Shown in pieces: positions 43,499 to 52,052 of a stretch of DNA of 61,033 bases (the stretch's first letter is position 1; each line of letters opens with the position of its first letter). The stretch is from Desulfosporosinus sp. OT (GTDB lineage: Bacteria > Bacillota > Desulfitobacteriia > Desulfitobacteriales > Desulfitobacteriaceae): NCBI RefSeq assembly GCF_000224515.1, contig NZ_AGAF01000111.1, positions 1 to 61,033 on the forward strand. Direction: 5' to 3'. The notes beneath the pieces are model-generated. The model was not told the origin of the DNA, searched no databases, and saw only the letters and a program-made list of their open reading frames with translations. The position numbers and the translations under genes are program-made.

Positions 43499-43533
43499 AA
43501 CTTAAACGCAAATTAAATGGAACTTAAACGCAA
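43499..43533. promoter_or_regulatory. Direct repeats spaced 22 bp, possible OmpR-type binding site
   Basis: AACTTAAACGCAA occurs twice, at 43499-43511 and 43521-43533, a 22-bp period. It is upstream of the Rph-like gene and close to the OmpR-family regulator of the adjacent operon, the type of protein that binds such repeats. Confidence 0.5.
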
Positions 43534-43555
43534 TGTAAACAGAACAAACAAATAA

Positions 43556-43595
43556 AACACCGCAGATGTATTGCTGAACATACATCCGCGGTGTT
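43556..43595 (-). terminator. Terminator of the kinase-regulator operon
   Basis: AACACCGC-A-GATGTAT pairs with ATACATC-C-GCGGTGTT around TGCTGAAC. It lies 20 bases past the kinase stop on the minus strand. Confidence 0.55.
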
Positions 43596-43614
43596 AATCA
43601 TGCTTTTTCGATTT

Positions 43615-44700
43615 TTATTGTTTATCTATTCGTGGCAGCGTAATAATAAACTCTGTCCCTTTGCCAAGGGCACTATTAAGGTTTATCTGTCCATCGTGCA
43701 TAGTCACAATTTTTTTCACTAAGGATAAACCCAATCCATTGCCACCAAGTGAACGATCTCTTGATTTATCCACCTTAAAGAATCTCTCAAATAGATGGAT
43801 CTGGTCTGTCTCTGAAATACCGATGCCGTTATCAGCGATGCTGCAGCATACCGCATTTTCGTTCTTTGTCAATGTAACGCTGATATTTCCAGCCGCCGGG
43901 GTAAACTTTATGGCATTGTGAAGAAGATTTACCCACACCTGCGAGAGCAATCCCTCATCCCCAGTAAACATAAGCTTTTCCAGCGAAAGGTCAAGAATAA
44001 TGTCTTTCTCCAGCCATTGCGGCTCCAGCATCAATATGGCACTTTCGATCTGCTTATCCAGCCTGAATTCATGCGCTGCAAAGGAAACATGCTCTGATTC
44101 CAACGTTGATAATTTCAGAAGATTATCGCTCAGTTTGGACAATCTCCTACTTTCTGTTTCGATAACCTCGACATAATGCCTTCTTAGTTCCGCGCTAAGC
44201 GCTTCATTTTTGAGAAGCGCCGCGAATCCACTGATCGAAGTAAGGGGCGATTGTATCTCGTGGGAAACATTGGAGATAAACTCCTGTCTTAACTTCTCCA
44301 TAGAGCCAAGTTCTTTAGCCATCTTGTTGACACTTTCGGAAATTCCATTAAAATCATTTCTCGGGTTGTTTAAATCAGTTGTTGGAATGACTACCTCAAA
44401 ATCACCCTGGGCGATTTTATTCAAGGCGTTCGTCACGGTTTTGATATAATCCATCTGCCTATTATTAAACCTACCATGGAATATACGATGAGCGATTAGC
44501 AATATAAGGCTAACGGTTCCGGCAAACACCAGCAAGCCGAAGAGGATAGAGACAATATAGGCCCAGAGTTGGCTTGGACGGCCTGAAGCGGAAAAAAGCA
44601 ATTCAGCTAACCCATAGCCAACCACTAAAAAACAGAGACTAATAAATCCAGCCGCCAGCGCACGGGCGACACCGGCTGCTAACATTCGTAGGTCTTTCAA
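43615..44700 (-). CDS. Membrane sensor histidine kinase
   Basis: The 361 residues have two transmembrane segments (about 10-35 and 45-70) with only a short loop between, a HAMP-like linker, the phosphoacceptor helix ISNVSHEIQSPLTSISGFA and an ATPase domain (LLHNAIKFT, DNGIGIS, LGGNGLGLSLVKK). The small extracytoplasmic part suggests sensing inside the membrane, as in BceS/intramembrane kinases of cell-envelope stress. It overlaps the regulator stop by 4 bases. The Rph-like gene downstream may be its target. Confidence 0.82.
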   Translation of the reverse strand: MKDLRMLAAGVARALAAGFISLCFLVVGYGLAELLFSASGRPSQLWAYIVSILFGLLVFAGTVSLILLIAHRIFHGRFNNRQMDYIKTVTNALNKIAQGDFEVVIPTTDLNNPRNDFNGISESVNKMAKELGSMEKLRQEFISNVSHEIQSPLTSISGFAALLKNEALSAELRRHYVEVIETESRRLSKLSDNLLKLSTLESEHVSFAAHEFRLDKQIESAILMLEPQWLEKDIILDLSLEKLMFTGDEGLLSQVWVNLLHNAIKFTPAAGNISVTLTKNENAVCCSIADNGIGISETDQIHLFERFFKVDKSRDRSLGGNGLGLSLVKKIVTMHDGQINLNSALGKGTEFIITLPRIDKQ

Positions 44701-45374
44701 GTCAACACCTCCAAACGATAACCAAGCCCTCGTACTGTTGTTATCTTAAACCGATATTGTTCTGCCGGGAAGCGCTCGCGCAATCGATTGACATGGACAT
44801 CAAGTGTCCGCTCATTCCCTTCAAAGTCATACCCCCAGATATCCTCGATCAATTGATCCCGAGGGAACGTCTTGCCCGAAGTGCCTGCCAGCTTAAACAA
44901 TAGTTCAAATTCCTTCATGGGGATGTCCATCTTTTCGTTATCCGTGCAGACGGTGTGGCTATTTCTATCAATGGTTAAGGTTCCGATTTGAACACTCTGT
45001 GAGGAGACTATTTTATAGCGGCGGAGCAAGGCCTTCACTCTGAGGATCAGCTCAGGAGCCTCAAAGGGCTTTGTTAGATAATCATCAATACCTCGCTCAA
45101 AACCTTTGATCTTCTGACTGATTTCCCCATCAGCGGTTAGCATCAAAATAGGTATATCCTCATAGTTTTGACGAATAATGCGGCATAGTTCAAAACCATC
45201 CATTTTTGGCATCATGATATCTATGATGCATAAGTCAGGTATTTCTTCGCTGAATTTTTGGAGCGCAACCCGACCATCGGTTGCCTCATAGATGCTGAAA
45301 CCCTCATTTATTAATAATGTGCTTACAAGTTCGCGAATGTAATTATCGTCATCCACAATCATTATCCTGCCCAT
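44697..45374 (-). CDS. OmpR-family response regulator
   Basis: CAGGAGGTG 11 bases before the ATG at 45374 defines the start; the longer frame to 45407 is not supported. The 225 residues comprise a receiver (DDD at 7-9, phosphoacceptor in CIIDIMMPKMDGFEL) and a winged-helix output (FPRDQLIEDIWGYDFEGNER, VDVHVNRLRERF-like recognition). It pairs with the kinase 4 bases downstream and likely controls the Rph-like gene through the 22-bp repeats. Confidence 0.85.
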   Translation of the reverse strand: MGRIMIVDDDNYIRELVSTLLINEGFSIYEATDGRVALQKFSEEIPDLCIIDIMMPKMDGFELCRIIRQNYEDIPILMLTADGEISQKIKGFERGIDDYLTKPFEAPELILRVKALLRRYKIVSSQSVQIGTLTIDRNSHTVCTDNEKMDIPMKEFELLFKLAGTSGKTFPRDQLIEDIWGYDFEGNERTLDVHVNRLRERFPAEQYRFKITTVRGLGYRLEVLT

Positions 45375-45560
45375 TGAAAACTTCACCTCCTGTATATCTT
45401 TTAGCATATAACAGAAAAGTAAACGGAGTATAAATTACTTAAAGTATAACGTCTTACTCTGAGATTACAGAAATAACAAGAATGCAAAGAGGAGCAGTCA
45501 TAAATTTAATAGTAATCATGGCTTCATACCCCTGCAACCTTCATACAAAAATTGGTGTTT

Positions 45561-45668
45561 CTATAATTCATAGCATACAGCCGCTCCGGTCTCCATTACC
45601 CTTAAAATATATTTTGACACCTCAACATGAACAGGATGAACCAAATAAGCGCCCATAAAAACTTCCAT
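45561..45668 (-). CDS. Small open reading frame with a good ribosome site
   Basis: GGGGG lies 9 bases before the ATG at 45668, and the 35-codon frame reads MEVFMGAYLVHPVHVEVSKY and then ILRVMETGAAVCYEL to a TAG at 45561. No family is known to me. The spacing and protein-like wording make it worth noting, but a chance frame is possible. It lies upstream of the OmpR-type regulator on the same strand. Confidence 0.3.
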   Translation of the reverse strand: MEVFMGAYLVHPVHVEVSKYILRVMETGAAVCYEL

Positions 45669-45762
45669 AATCTGATCCCCCTGTTTTCATGATTAATAGC
45701 TAACCACCATATTTCAATTATACCGACCATAACTCAACGACGTTAGGTTAAGTTTGATTTCT

Positions 45763-45936
45763 TTATTTGTATTTCTCAAGGATTTGATCTAATTTAATTT
45801 GAATCATTTCCCGTATGTTCTGTGGGGTCAGGACTTCAACATCCACTCCAAAAGAAAGGATATAGTTAAACAGCCACTCACTTTCCGGTAAAGCGGTCGC
45901 AATCGTAAAAGAGCCATCCAGCTTTAGCCGTAAAAT
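45763..45936 (-). pseudogene. C-terminal fragment of a WYL-domain regulator
   Basis: The minus frame reads LDGSFTIATALPESEWLFNY, then ILSFGVDVEVLTPQNIREMI and a short end, the WCX extension of YafY/DeoR-type WYL regulators. A TAG at 45937-45939 closes it upstream and no HTH is found. It is a remnant. Confidence 0.5.
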
Positions 45937-46077
45937 CTAATAATAAGTTACATATATAATAACTTGTAATTTATAATGTATTGTGATACAATCCATGTTG
46001 TAAATTTCATATTTTAATACTTGTAACTCATAACAACAAGGTTGTTTGTAAGTCAGCGTAAAGGGAGGAAATATAAC

Positions 46078-46917
46078 ATGGAAAAAGATAATATGGATTT
46101 GATACAGGTTGATCCGACAAAATGTACTAAGTGTGGCAGTTGTGCCAAAGTCTGCCCGACGGGTGTTATAGGTATGGATGAACATGGACCGAAGGCCATA
46201 GGACAATTTTGCATTGCCTGCGGTCACTGCGTGGCTATTTGTCCCTCGGAAGCACTCGACAATGTGAAAACACCTTTAGCCAATCAAGTACCACTTGAAA
46301 AGATACCAGTTCTGGACGAAGATACTGCGGCTCTGTTTCTCCGTCACAGGCGTTCCACTAGGGAATTTCAAGAGAAGCCCGTTCCTAGGGAAAAGATTAG
46401 GCAGCTTCTAGACATTGCCAGATTTGCGCCGACAAGTGGCAATTCACAAGGAGTTTCCTATCATGTCATTGATGATCGGGACACACTGCGTAGTATTACC
46501 TCCGTTTCCATTGACTGGCTGGAAGAGGCATTGCAATCTCCACCTTATGCCGGATCACGGTATGCGGCACCCTTTGCTGCGCACATAGCCAACTACCGTC
46601 AGAACGGTCAGGATGTTGTATTGCGTGATGCCCCTTGTCTAATAATACCCATAGTTGACAAAAACTCTTTGCCCATTGGTCGCGACAACACTCTATTTTC
46701 ACTGGCTTATGCGGAACTTTACGCACCTTCCATCGGTCTTGGAACCTGCATTACTGGATTTTTTAACTCTTGCGCCGCTTCCGGCTATCAGCCACTGCTC
46801 AACATTTTAAACCTGCCAGAAAATATGCATGTTACAAGTGGGTTGATGGTTGGTTATCCGAAGTATGCCTATCGGCGTTTGGTAGACAGAAATCAGTTAC
46901 AAGTTACTTGGCAATAG
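46078..46917 (+). CDS. Ferredoxin-fused nitroreductase
   Basis: AGGGAGGAAATATAAC before the ATG at 46078 sets the start. The 279 residues begin with two 4Fe-4S clusters (CTKCGSCAKVCPTGVI, CIACGHCVAICPSEAL) followed by an FMN nitroreductase domain (HRRSTREFQEKPVPREKIRQ, APTSGNSQGVSYHVID, GLGTCITGFF). Such fusions reduce nitro or related compounds with ferredoxin-type electrons. It is divergent from nothing nearby and convergent with a TetR gene whose operator half-sites resemble sequences just upstream of this gene. Confidence 0.82.
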   Translation: MEKDNMDLIQVDPTKCTKCGSCAKVCPTGVIGMDEHGPKAIGQFCIACGHCVAICPSEALDNVKTPLANQVPLEKIPVLDEDTAALFLRHRRSTREFQEKPVPREKIRQLLDIARFAPTSGNSQGVSYHVIDDRDTLRSITSVSIDWLEEALQSPPYAGSRYAAPFAAHIANYRQNGQDVVLRDAPCLIIPIVDKNSLPIGRDNTLFSLAYAELYAPSIGLGTCITGFFNSCAASGYQPLLNILNLPENMHVTSGLMVGYPKYAYRRLVDRNQLQVTWQ

Positions 46918-47003
46918 ATAGCAAACAACCTTATATTTTTTAGTATTCGTTTGATTTTGAAAATGGAGTAACCATGAACAATATATTATTTTGAATAAAA
47001 AAA

Positions 47004-47026
47004 AGGGCCGCCTTATCGGCGGCCCT
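47004..47026. terminator. Bidirectional terminator
   Basis: AGGGCCGCC pairs with GGCGGCCCT around TTATC. On the minus strand a run of T follows, closing tetR; on the plus strand TGTCTTTCC follows the nitroreductase. Confidence 0.7.
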
Positions 47027-47042
47027 GTCTTTCCTTCATGAT

Positions 47043-47633
47043 TCATTTGTTGGGATTTCTAAGACCACTTAACAGAAGATTTACAACGGAATCTATGTTT
47101 TGCTTTCTGTTAGGATCTTCAAATGAGTCTGGGTGGATAAAAACGCTGGTTGCAAGATATACTGATTTTGCTGCTTGATGGGAAGATTCTGCAAAAAATA
47201 CACCTTCTGTAATTCCTTGTAATATAATCTTCTCGATTTTATTAATCCCATCTTCTCTGACCTTTTCTATTACTTCCATTGAGTTACGGGCTAGTTTGAT
47301 GTAATTTGCAAACATTTCTGGGTCATTAATCGCGCTGAGACGCTTAGCTTCCGCAAAATTCTCGAGTAAATGATAAAGCTTAATATCAGCTGGACTATCT
47401 TCTATTAATATGTCATTTGATGATGCATGCAAACGTGCGAGCCAGCGTTCTGTAACGGCATTCCATAGGGCTGTTTTTCCATTGTAATATCTATAAATGG
47501 CAGCGTGGCTTACTTTTAATAATTTTGCCACGTCAGTGATATTCGCTTTGTCTGGTCCGAAACGGCGAATGACCTCATCTGTTGTATTGAGAATTATTTC
47601 TTTATCTAACGAGATCTTATCCAAATTCATCAC
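47043..47633 (-). CDS. TetR-family transcriptional regulator
   Basis: The 196 residues have a TetR helix-turn-helix (ITDVAKLLKVSHAAIYRYYN, about 36-55) and an all-helical ligand domain. The perfect palindrome GTTACAAT-G-ATTGTAAC at 47686-47702 is a likely operator in its own promoter. Similar half-sites before the ferredoxin-nitroreductase gene suggest that it represses that gene. Confidence 0.78.
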   Translation of the reverse strand: MMNLDKISLDKEIILNTTDEVIRRFGPDKANITDVAKLLKVSHAAIYRYYNGKTALWNAVTERWLARLHASSNDILIEDSPADIKLYHLLENFAEAKRLSAINDPEMFANYIKLARNSMEVIEKVREDGINKIEKIILQGITEGVFFAESSHQAAKSVYLATSVFIHPDSFEDPNRKQNIDSVVNLLLSGLRNPNK

Positions 47634-47685
47634 CGTTTCCTCTTTTAATGTTTCAAATTATATCATGTTTAGTTTTACGTTTCAA

Positions 47686-47702
47686 GTTACAATGATTGTA
47701 AC
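47686..47702. promoter_or_regulatory. Palindromic operator of the TetR gene
   Basis: GTTACAAT-G-ATTGTAAC is a perfect 17-bp inverted repeat 53 bases upstream of the TetR start. Half-sites of the same word occur at 45947, 45964 and 46021. Confidence 0.5.
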
Positions 47703-47817
47703 ATCGGTTCTAGGGGGCTCCTCCATGACGCCATCAAGAGTGATATACATGGATGCAATTACTTTTCTCATTTTGTTTCTCCTGCAGCGGTCTCGCTGGT
47801 CAGTTCATAATCTCTGA

Positions 47818-48981
47818 TTACAAAATTAATGATATTGTGAATACTGAACCCCGTCCCAATCTACTGTCAACAGAGATTTCCCATCCATGCTTTTCAACTA
47901 TTGTTTTAACAATGGACAAACCAAGCCCAGCTCCGCCCTCTTTTCGCGAGCGAGATTTGTTCACACGGTAAAACGGCTCAAAAATCTGCTCCAATTCGTC
48001 TGCCGGAATACCGTTGCCCATATCGGTTATGATAATCTGCCCAACTTTATCATCTGCCTTCGTTTCAATCCGTATTGTTCCGCAGTCTTGATTGTATTTT
48101 GCTGCGTTTTCCACAAGATTGAAACACGCTCTATAAAGCAAAACCGGATTCCCACAAACCGTTTTTAGACCACATTGAAGTTCCGTTTTAAGATGCTTAT
48201 CCTCAAACAGCGGACAGAGTTCACTTAAAATAGATTCAAACATGCCTTGTAGGTTAATGGGAACGGTCTCGAATTCCTCATTCTCGTCATAAAGACTCAT
48301 CAAATCATCCACGACTGCCATTAGACGTTTTACATTCCGCTCCGTGGTTGCCAGTGTTTCCTCGTATTCGGAAACGGATGGGTTTTTATCAAGATGAAGC
48401 ACCTGAATTCCCGCATTGATCGTGGCCAGCGGTGTTTTCAATTCATGGGCCACATTGGCGGAAAAACGTTTTTGCCTTAAAAACGACTGTTCAAGCCGAT
48501 CCAGCATGATGTTAAAAGAGCAACCCAGCGTTCCGAGCTCATCTTTTCTATGATCGTCCGGGATACGCTGTCGCAAATTGTCCTCACTGATTGCGGAAAT
48601 CGTCCTGCTCAATTGATGGATCGGTCGAAGCGACCTGCCTGCGACAATATATACCATACCCATTCCTAACACGGATACAACTACAAGGATAATGAAATTC
48701 GTTGTATTAAATTGTTCCCTTGCCTGGGTCAGCATTGGCACGTTTGCTTTGGGTAATGTTGTTGCTGTGTCGTTTGAATTCCAATCCACGTGACCCTGAT
48801 CGTATGGAGCTTCAGTACTCGGAATAACCGAATAAGAGCCGCCGGCAAGCGTTACAGCATTAAATTGCGCATGCGCGTTATAATAAGCACCGAATGCCAG
48901 GGCCGTGGAACAAAGCAGTAAAATAGTACCGGAAAGCAATGTAATGCGCATTCTCAGGGAAATCCTGTTCATGTATTTCAT
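47818..48981 (-). CDS. Sensor histidine kinase of the c-di-GMP-riboswitch operon
   Basis: The 387 residues show TM1 at about 12-32, an extracytoplasmic loop (33-92), TM2 at about 95-117, HAMP (118-170), the phosphoacceptor ANVAHELKTPLATINAGIQ and a HATPase domain (FNLVENAAKYN, GAGLGLSIVKTI). The gene overlaps the regulator by 4 bases. It is of the family that senses metals or envelope conditions; the ligand is unknown. Confidence 0.82.
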   Translation of the reverse strand: MKYMNRISLRMRITLLSGTILLLCSTALAFGAYYNAHAQFNAVTLAGGSYSVIPSTEAPYDQGHVDWNSNDTATTLPKANVPMLTQAREQFNTTNFIILVVVSVLGMGMVYIVAGRSLRPIHQLSRTISAISEDNLRQRIPDDHRKDELGTLGCSFNIMLDRLEQSFLRQKRFSANVAHELKTPLATINAGIQVLHLDKNPSVSEYEETLATTERNVKRLMAVVDDLMSLYDENEEFETVPINLQGMFESILSELCPLFEDKHLKTELQCGLKTVCGNPVLLYRACFNLVENAAKYNQDCGTIRIETKADDKVGQIIITDMGNGIPADELEQIFEPFYRVNKSRSRKEGGAGLGLSIVKTIVEKHGWEISVDSRLGRGSVFTISLIL

Positions 48982-49658
48982 TCGCCCACCTCCCCTATTT
49001 TATACCCCATCCCGCGGACATTCCGGATGAGTTCCTGCCTGCAGCCCGTTTCAGCCAGCTTTTTTTTCAGTGAATGAATATGATATTTCAAGGTGTCGGG
49101 GAATAAATCGGAGTCGCTGTCCCAAACATGATTCAGAAGCTGCTCCGTACTGGCGACCTGTCCTTTGTGGAGCATCATATATTCTAAAATTGCATATTCC
49201 TTTTTGGTTAAGAATAATTTAACCGAACGGAATGAAACAACCTTTGTTGCCATATTTAATTTCAGGTCGCCGCAGGAAAGCTTGTTTCCCTGCTGGATAT
49301 AGGCGATACGTGTTAAAGTTCGTATTCTTGCCTCCAATTCCAAAAAGTCAAAAGGCTTAGTCAGATAATCGTTGGCGCCCATGTCTAGCCCTTGTACCCG
49401 GTCATCAACCGCATTGCGGGCAGATAAAATCAGGATCTTTGCTTTTTTATCGTTTTGTCTAATGCTTCTCAGGACTTCCAAACCGTCAATTTTCGGTATG
49501 TTTAAATCGAGTATGATTACGTCGTACTCATTCATTCTGTAGTAATCCAATGCTTCCTCTCCGTCATAGGCTGTATCTACAGCGTAGCCGCATTTTTTAA
49601 GTCCACGGGCAACAATCCCAGATAATTCTTCTTCATCTTCAACCAATAATAGTTTCAT
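48978..49658 (-). CDS. OmpR-family response regulator of the c-di-GMP-riboswitch operon
   Basis: GGAGG 5 bases before the ATG at 49658 sets the start (MKLLLVEDEEELSG). The 226 residues are receiver (DLNIPKIDGLEVL) plus winged helix (KKEYAILEYMMLHKGQVAS, HVWDSDSDLFPDTLKYHIH). It follows the small exported protein by 67 bases on the same strand, so it may be transcribed together with it under the upstream c-di-GMP riboswitch. Confidence 0.82.
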   Translation of the reverse strand: MKLLLVEDEEELSGIVARGLKKCGYAVDTAYDGEEALDYYRMNEYDVIILDLNIPKIDGLEVLRSIRQNDKKAKILILSARNAVDDRVQGLDMGANDYLTKPFDFLELEARIRTLTRIAYIQQGNKLSCGDLKLNMATKVVSFRSVKLFLTKKEYAILEYMMLHKGQVASTEQLLNHVWDSDSDLFPDTLKYHIHSLKKKLAETGCRQELIRNVRGMGYKIGEVGE

Positions 49659-49724
49659 AAAGCCTCCAATATAAAAACAGGCAAGGCGAACAACCCAAAT
49701 GTTGTTCACCCTGCCGATTTCAAA

Positions 49725-50111
49725 TTATTTTGCCGCTGTGGTAGAGTTTTGTCCAGAGGTAAGGGAATGTAAATCCTGCGGACCGAGAGTTTCAACCGTG
49801 AAGTTGTCCCCTAGGAAGTCTGAGGCATCGACATTGTCGGAGATAGCCGCAACCGACACGCCCGAGGCGTCAGTCAACGTCGAATTGAGCGCAGTTGTGG
49901 CGGTCTGGCCGCCCTCGATATGGGGGGTGACACCTTCGACAACAGTATAGGTGCCTGGCATAATGTCCGCTTTCGACAGATCTAAAGGCCCGACAGAGAC
50001 AGAGGTGAGTGAGGTCCCCGTTGTTGCTGCCATTGCAGTTGCTGCACCTCCCAAAGACATTACTGCTACTGCAAGACTTACGATAATCTTTTTGTGTTTT
50101 GTAAATAACAT
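49725..50111 (-). CDS. Small exported protein of unknown function
   Basis: AAGGAGC 9 bases before the ATG at 50111 sets the start. The 128 residues start with a signal peptide (LFTKHKKIIVSLAVAVMSLG, cleavage near AMA-A at about 27) and a polar, Thr/Ser-rich mature part (TALNSTLTDASGVSVAAIS). No metal motifs or lipobox. It is the first gene behind a c-di-GMP-I riboswitch and is followed by a two-component pair, so it could be a surface protein made under high or low c-di-GMP. No family is recognised. Confidence 0.65.
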   Translation of the reverse strand: MLFTKHKKIIVSLAVAVMSLGGAATAMAATTGTSLTSVSVGPLDLSKADIMPGTYTVVEGVTPHIEGGQTATTALNSTLTDASGVSVAAISDNVDASDFLGDNFTVETLGPQDLHSLTSGQNSTTAAK

Positions 50112-50280
50112 GTTGTTTGCTCCTTTCAATTGTTACATTTATTTGTATCAGGTTGCAACCTGTAATTAGAGTATAGCAAGCCAATGGTTGAGAAATAGTT
50201 AGGAAACTTCAATTACAAATAATTTTTTTGAATAAAATTACGTCCTAACATTTTTCTTATGCTGCTTTAATTATACTGCG

Positions 50281-50363
50281 GCAGCCAGGCTGTCATAGTA
50301 CTCATAAGCGCTTTAGATCCGATGGCTTTGCGTCCCTGCCTTTTAACAAGTTTGCCCTTAGGC
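50281..50363 (-). promoter_or_regulatory. Second c-di-GMP-I (GEMM) riboswitch
   Basis: On the minus strand GGGCAAACTTGTTAAAAGGC, AGGGACGCAAAGCCATCGG and ACAGCCTGGCTGC appear in the GEMM-I order. It lies about 170 bases upstream of the exported protein gene. No clear terminator was found between them, so control may be translational or by a less obvious structure. Confidence 0.8.
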
Positions 50364-50640
50364 TGAGATTTAATTATAATTTGCAATTATACTGTTAAAA
50401 TATAGGCAGTTATACTAAGGCACTTTCTTTTCCACAACTCTCTCTTTATCCTGCATTTCCGGAATTATTTAATGATGAAACCTTAAAAAGCCAGATCCTA
50501 AGATCTAGCAATACGAATAAGATACGTTCCAGCATACTCCACGTCACCACAAAAAGACTATATGCTCCCTCAAAGCCACTCAAGAGAGAATTAAGAAGCC
50601 AAAAGCGGAACGTAACAAACTATCAATAGGAAATGGGAAG
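50364..50640. other. Gap; contains a diverged copy of the ATAGGAAATAGG repeat at 50585-50640
   Basis: No gene seen. The segment 50585-50640 aligns with 13396-13443 (GAATTAAGAAGCCAAAAG, GAACGTAACAAAC, ATAGGAAATGGG). Confidence 0.45.
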
Positions 50641-50818
50641 AGACAGATGACCCCGCAAAACTCTTTACTGCCCGCTTTTGGAGTGAATGGTGACAGATCA
50701 AGAAAATCAATTCGTCAATCATATTCATTTATTACTCGGATACCACCAGCAAGTTCTACGGCTGAGTCTCCTCAATTTTTACTATTCTTTAATGAATCCA
50801 TTAAACTAAAGAGTTTAC

Positions 50819-51124
50819 CTATGGATTATAGATTATATCAACCCAGCCTTGATACTGCGTAATGTTACCCCGTTCGCTGAGCGTCACTGTGATGTGATTC
50901 ACACCCGGAGTTAAGAGTCTATAATCCTTCTGTATTTCCTGATTTAGATTTTCCCCGTTCCCATATCCATTAATCGTGCTAAAACCCGTCGGCGAGGTAA
51001 TCTTCACAGTTGCCTGCAGGTTCACGGCATATTTGGGAACATCCCATTGAAGAATCGCTGGTTCATCGCCTGTAAAGGTTAAATTATTTCCTGGTGCCAC
51101 AATCTGAAGTGGTACGATGTTCAC
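50819..51124 (-). other. Hypothetical protein, likely fused fragment
   Basis: The minus frame encodes a beta-rich stretch (VNLQATVKITSPTGFSTING, TPGVNHITVTLSERGNITQY) with no start that has a ribosome site; the GTG at 51124 lies within the tail of the MBL fragment in another frame. It could be the C-terminal domain of an exported protein that was joined here by deletion. Confidence 0.3.
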
Positions 51125-51398
51125 AGGTGAACCCCAGTGAGATAGCTGCTTCTCTCGATAGGCCTGAATCTAATAGGAAGGTTTCACCAATTTTTGGGGC
51201 TATTAGCTTAGCATCTGCCTGTTTTGCCTCTTTTAATGCTCGTTTTATAGGTTCATTCCAGCCATAAAAAGCTAATGTAAATCCTCCCCAGTGCATTAAC
51301 ATCATAGTTTTACCCTTTACATCTAAATGAGCCTGAACAGCTTGCTCTGGTGTCATATGGACCCAAGACCATCGTCGATCATATTGACTGCCTCCCAT
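51084..51398 (-). pseudogene. 3' fragment of an MBL-fold hydrolase
   Basis: The 104 residues match the last part of the hydrolase at 7126: SQYDRRWSWVHMTPEQAVQA aligns with GQYDERWSAIHMMPEETVQA, followed by MMLMHWGGFTLAFYGW and APKIGETFLLDSG. The N-terminal two thirds, including HxHxDH, are absent. The upstream bases still read protein-like (HNEWFWCN) before the first ATG. Confidence 0.6.
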
Positions 51399-51437
51399 AT
51401 TGCACCAAAACCATTCATTATGAAAAGATTTAAACGG

Positions 51438-51477
51438 CCTGTCCCAGAATCGTAGGCGCCTACGATTCTGGGACAGG
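51438..51477. repeat. 40-bp perfect palindrome
   Basis: The two 20-base halves, CCTGTCCCAGAATCGTAGGC and its exact complement, meet with no loop. It lies in a spacer near the broken MBL fragment and has no T-tract on either side. Confidence 0.7.
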
Positions 51478-51676
51478 GCTGGGCTATATAAAATGTGTAG
51501 TCAAAAATTCAATTTAGGAAGGCGATATGGTGGTCGCCGAAAGTTCCGCGAACCGCATTCTGCCCCGAACTGCCCTTAAAGGAGTTACATTTTCATTTGA
51601 TACGGTATCTTCAGTCAAATGGGTTGCGAGAAATTCTGTATAACTGCTAGAAGTTATCTGACGTGGCCCGTTTTTT
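51478..51676. other. Gap without recognisable gene
   Basis: Nothing seen between the palindrome and the membrane HTH gene. Confidence 0.4.
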
Positions 51677-52027
51677 CTAATTTACATCAGAACTGAAGTT
51701 TGATTTTTCTACCCAGTCCGAAAGAGCCTTTTTACTAAATATGTCTTGGCCACCAAGCCTTACATGTGGGATAGCATCAATTACCTTAAATAACCGATCC
51801 TCTGTAATTTGCAGGTAATTGGCCGCCTGAGCTTGGTTTAATATATCATTTTGAGAAGTGTTTGCTCTACTCATATAAGACGTAATATTTTGCGAGGCTT
51901 GAACAATGCTATTTGAATTACTCGTAACACTATTCTCTATTGATCTACTAATCCAATAGCATCCAACGAGAATTGATAATGCTAGAAACACGATAGTCAA
52001 AGCAAGTACCTTTTGCCCTCTCTCCAC
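51677..52027 (-). CDS. Membrane-anchored excisionase-type HTH protein
   Basis: The 116 residues begin with a transmembrane segment (about 7-27), a Ser/Asn-rich linker, and a C-terminal MerR/excisionase-like helix-turn-helix (AANYLQITEDRLFKVIDAIP, then HVRLGGQDIFSKKALSDWVE). DNA-binding domains of this size are rarely tethered to the membrane. It is 25 bases downstream of the DUF3786 gene on the same strand. The start is the ATG with GAGAGGG before it. The role is unknown. Confidence 0.6.
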   Translation of the reverse strand: MERGQKVLALTIVFLALSILVGCYWISRSIENSVTSNSNSIVQASQNITSYMSRANTSQNDILNQAQAANYLQITEDRLFKVIDAIPHVRLGGQDIFSKKALSDWVEKSNFSSDVN

Positions 52028-52052
52028 GAGTTCACCCTCTCTCTAATAGAGC

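Noticed and set aside
50647-50862. Plus-strand 71-codon frame starting after the ATAGGAAATGGG repeat
   Set aside because: A GGGAAGAG-like ribosome site is present, but the sequence is low-complexity and overlaps the end of a minus-strand frame; no family wording.
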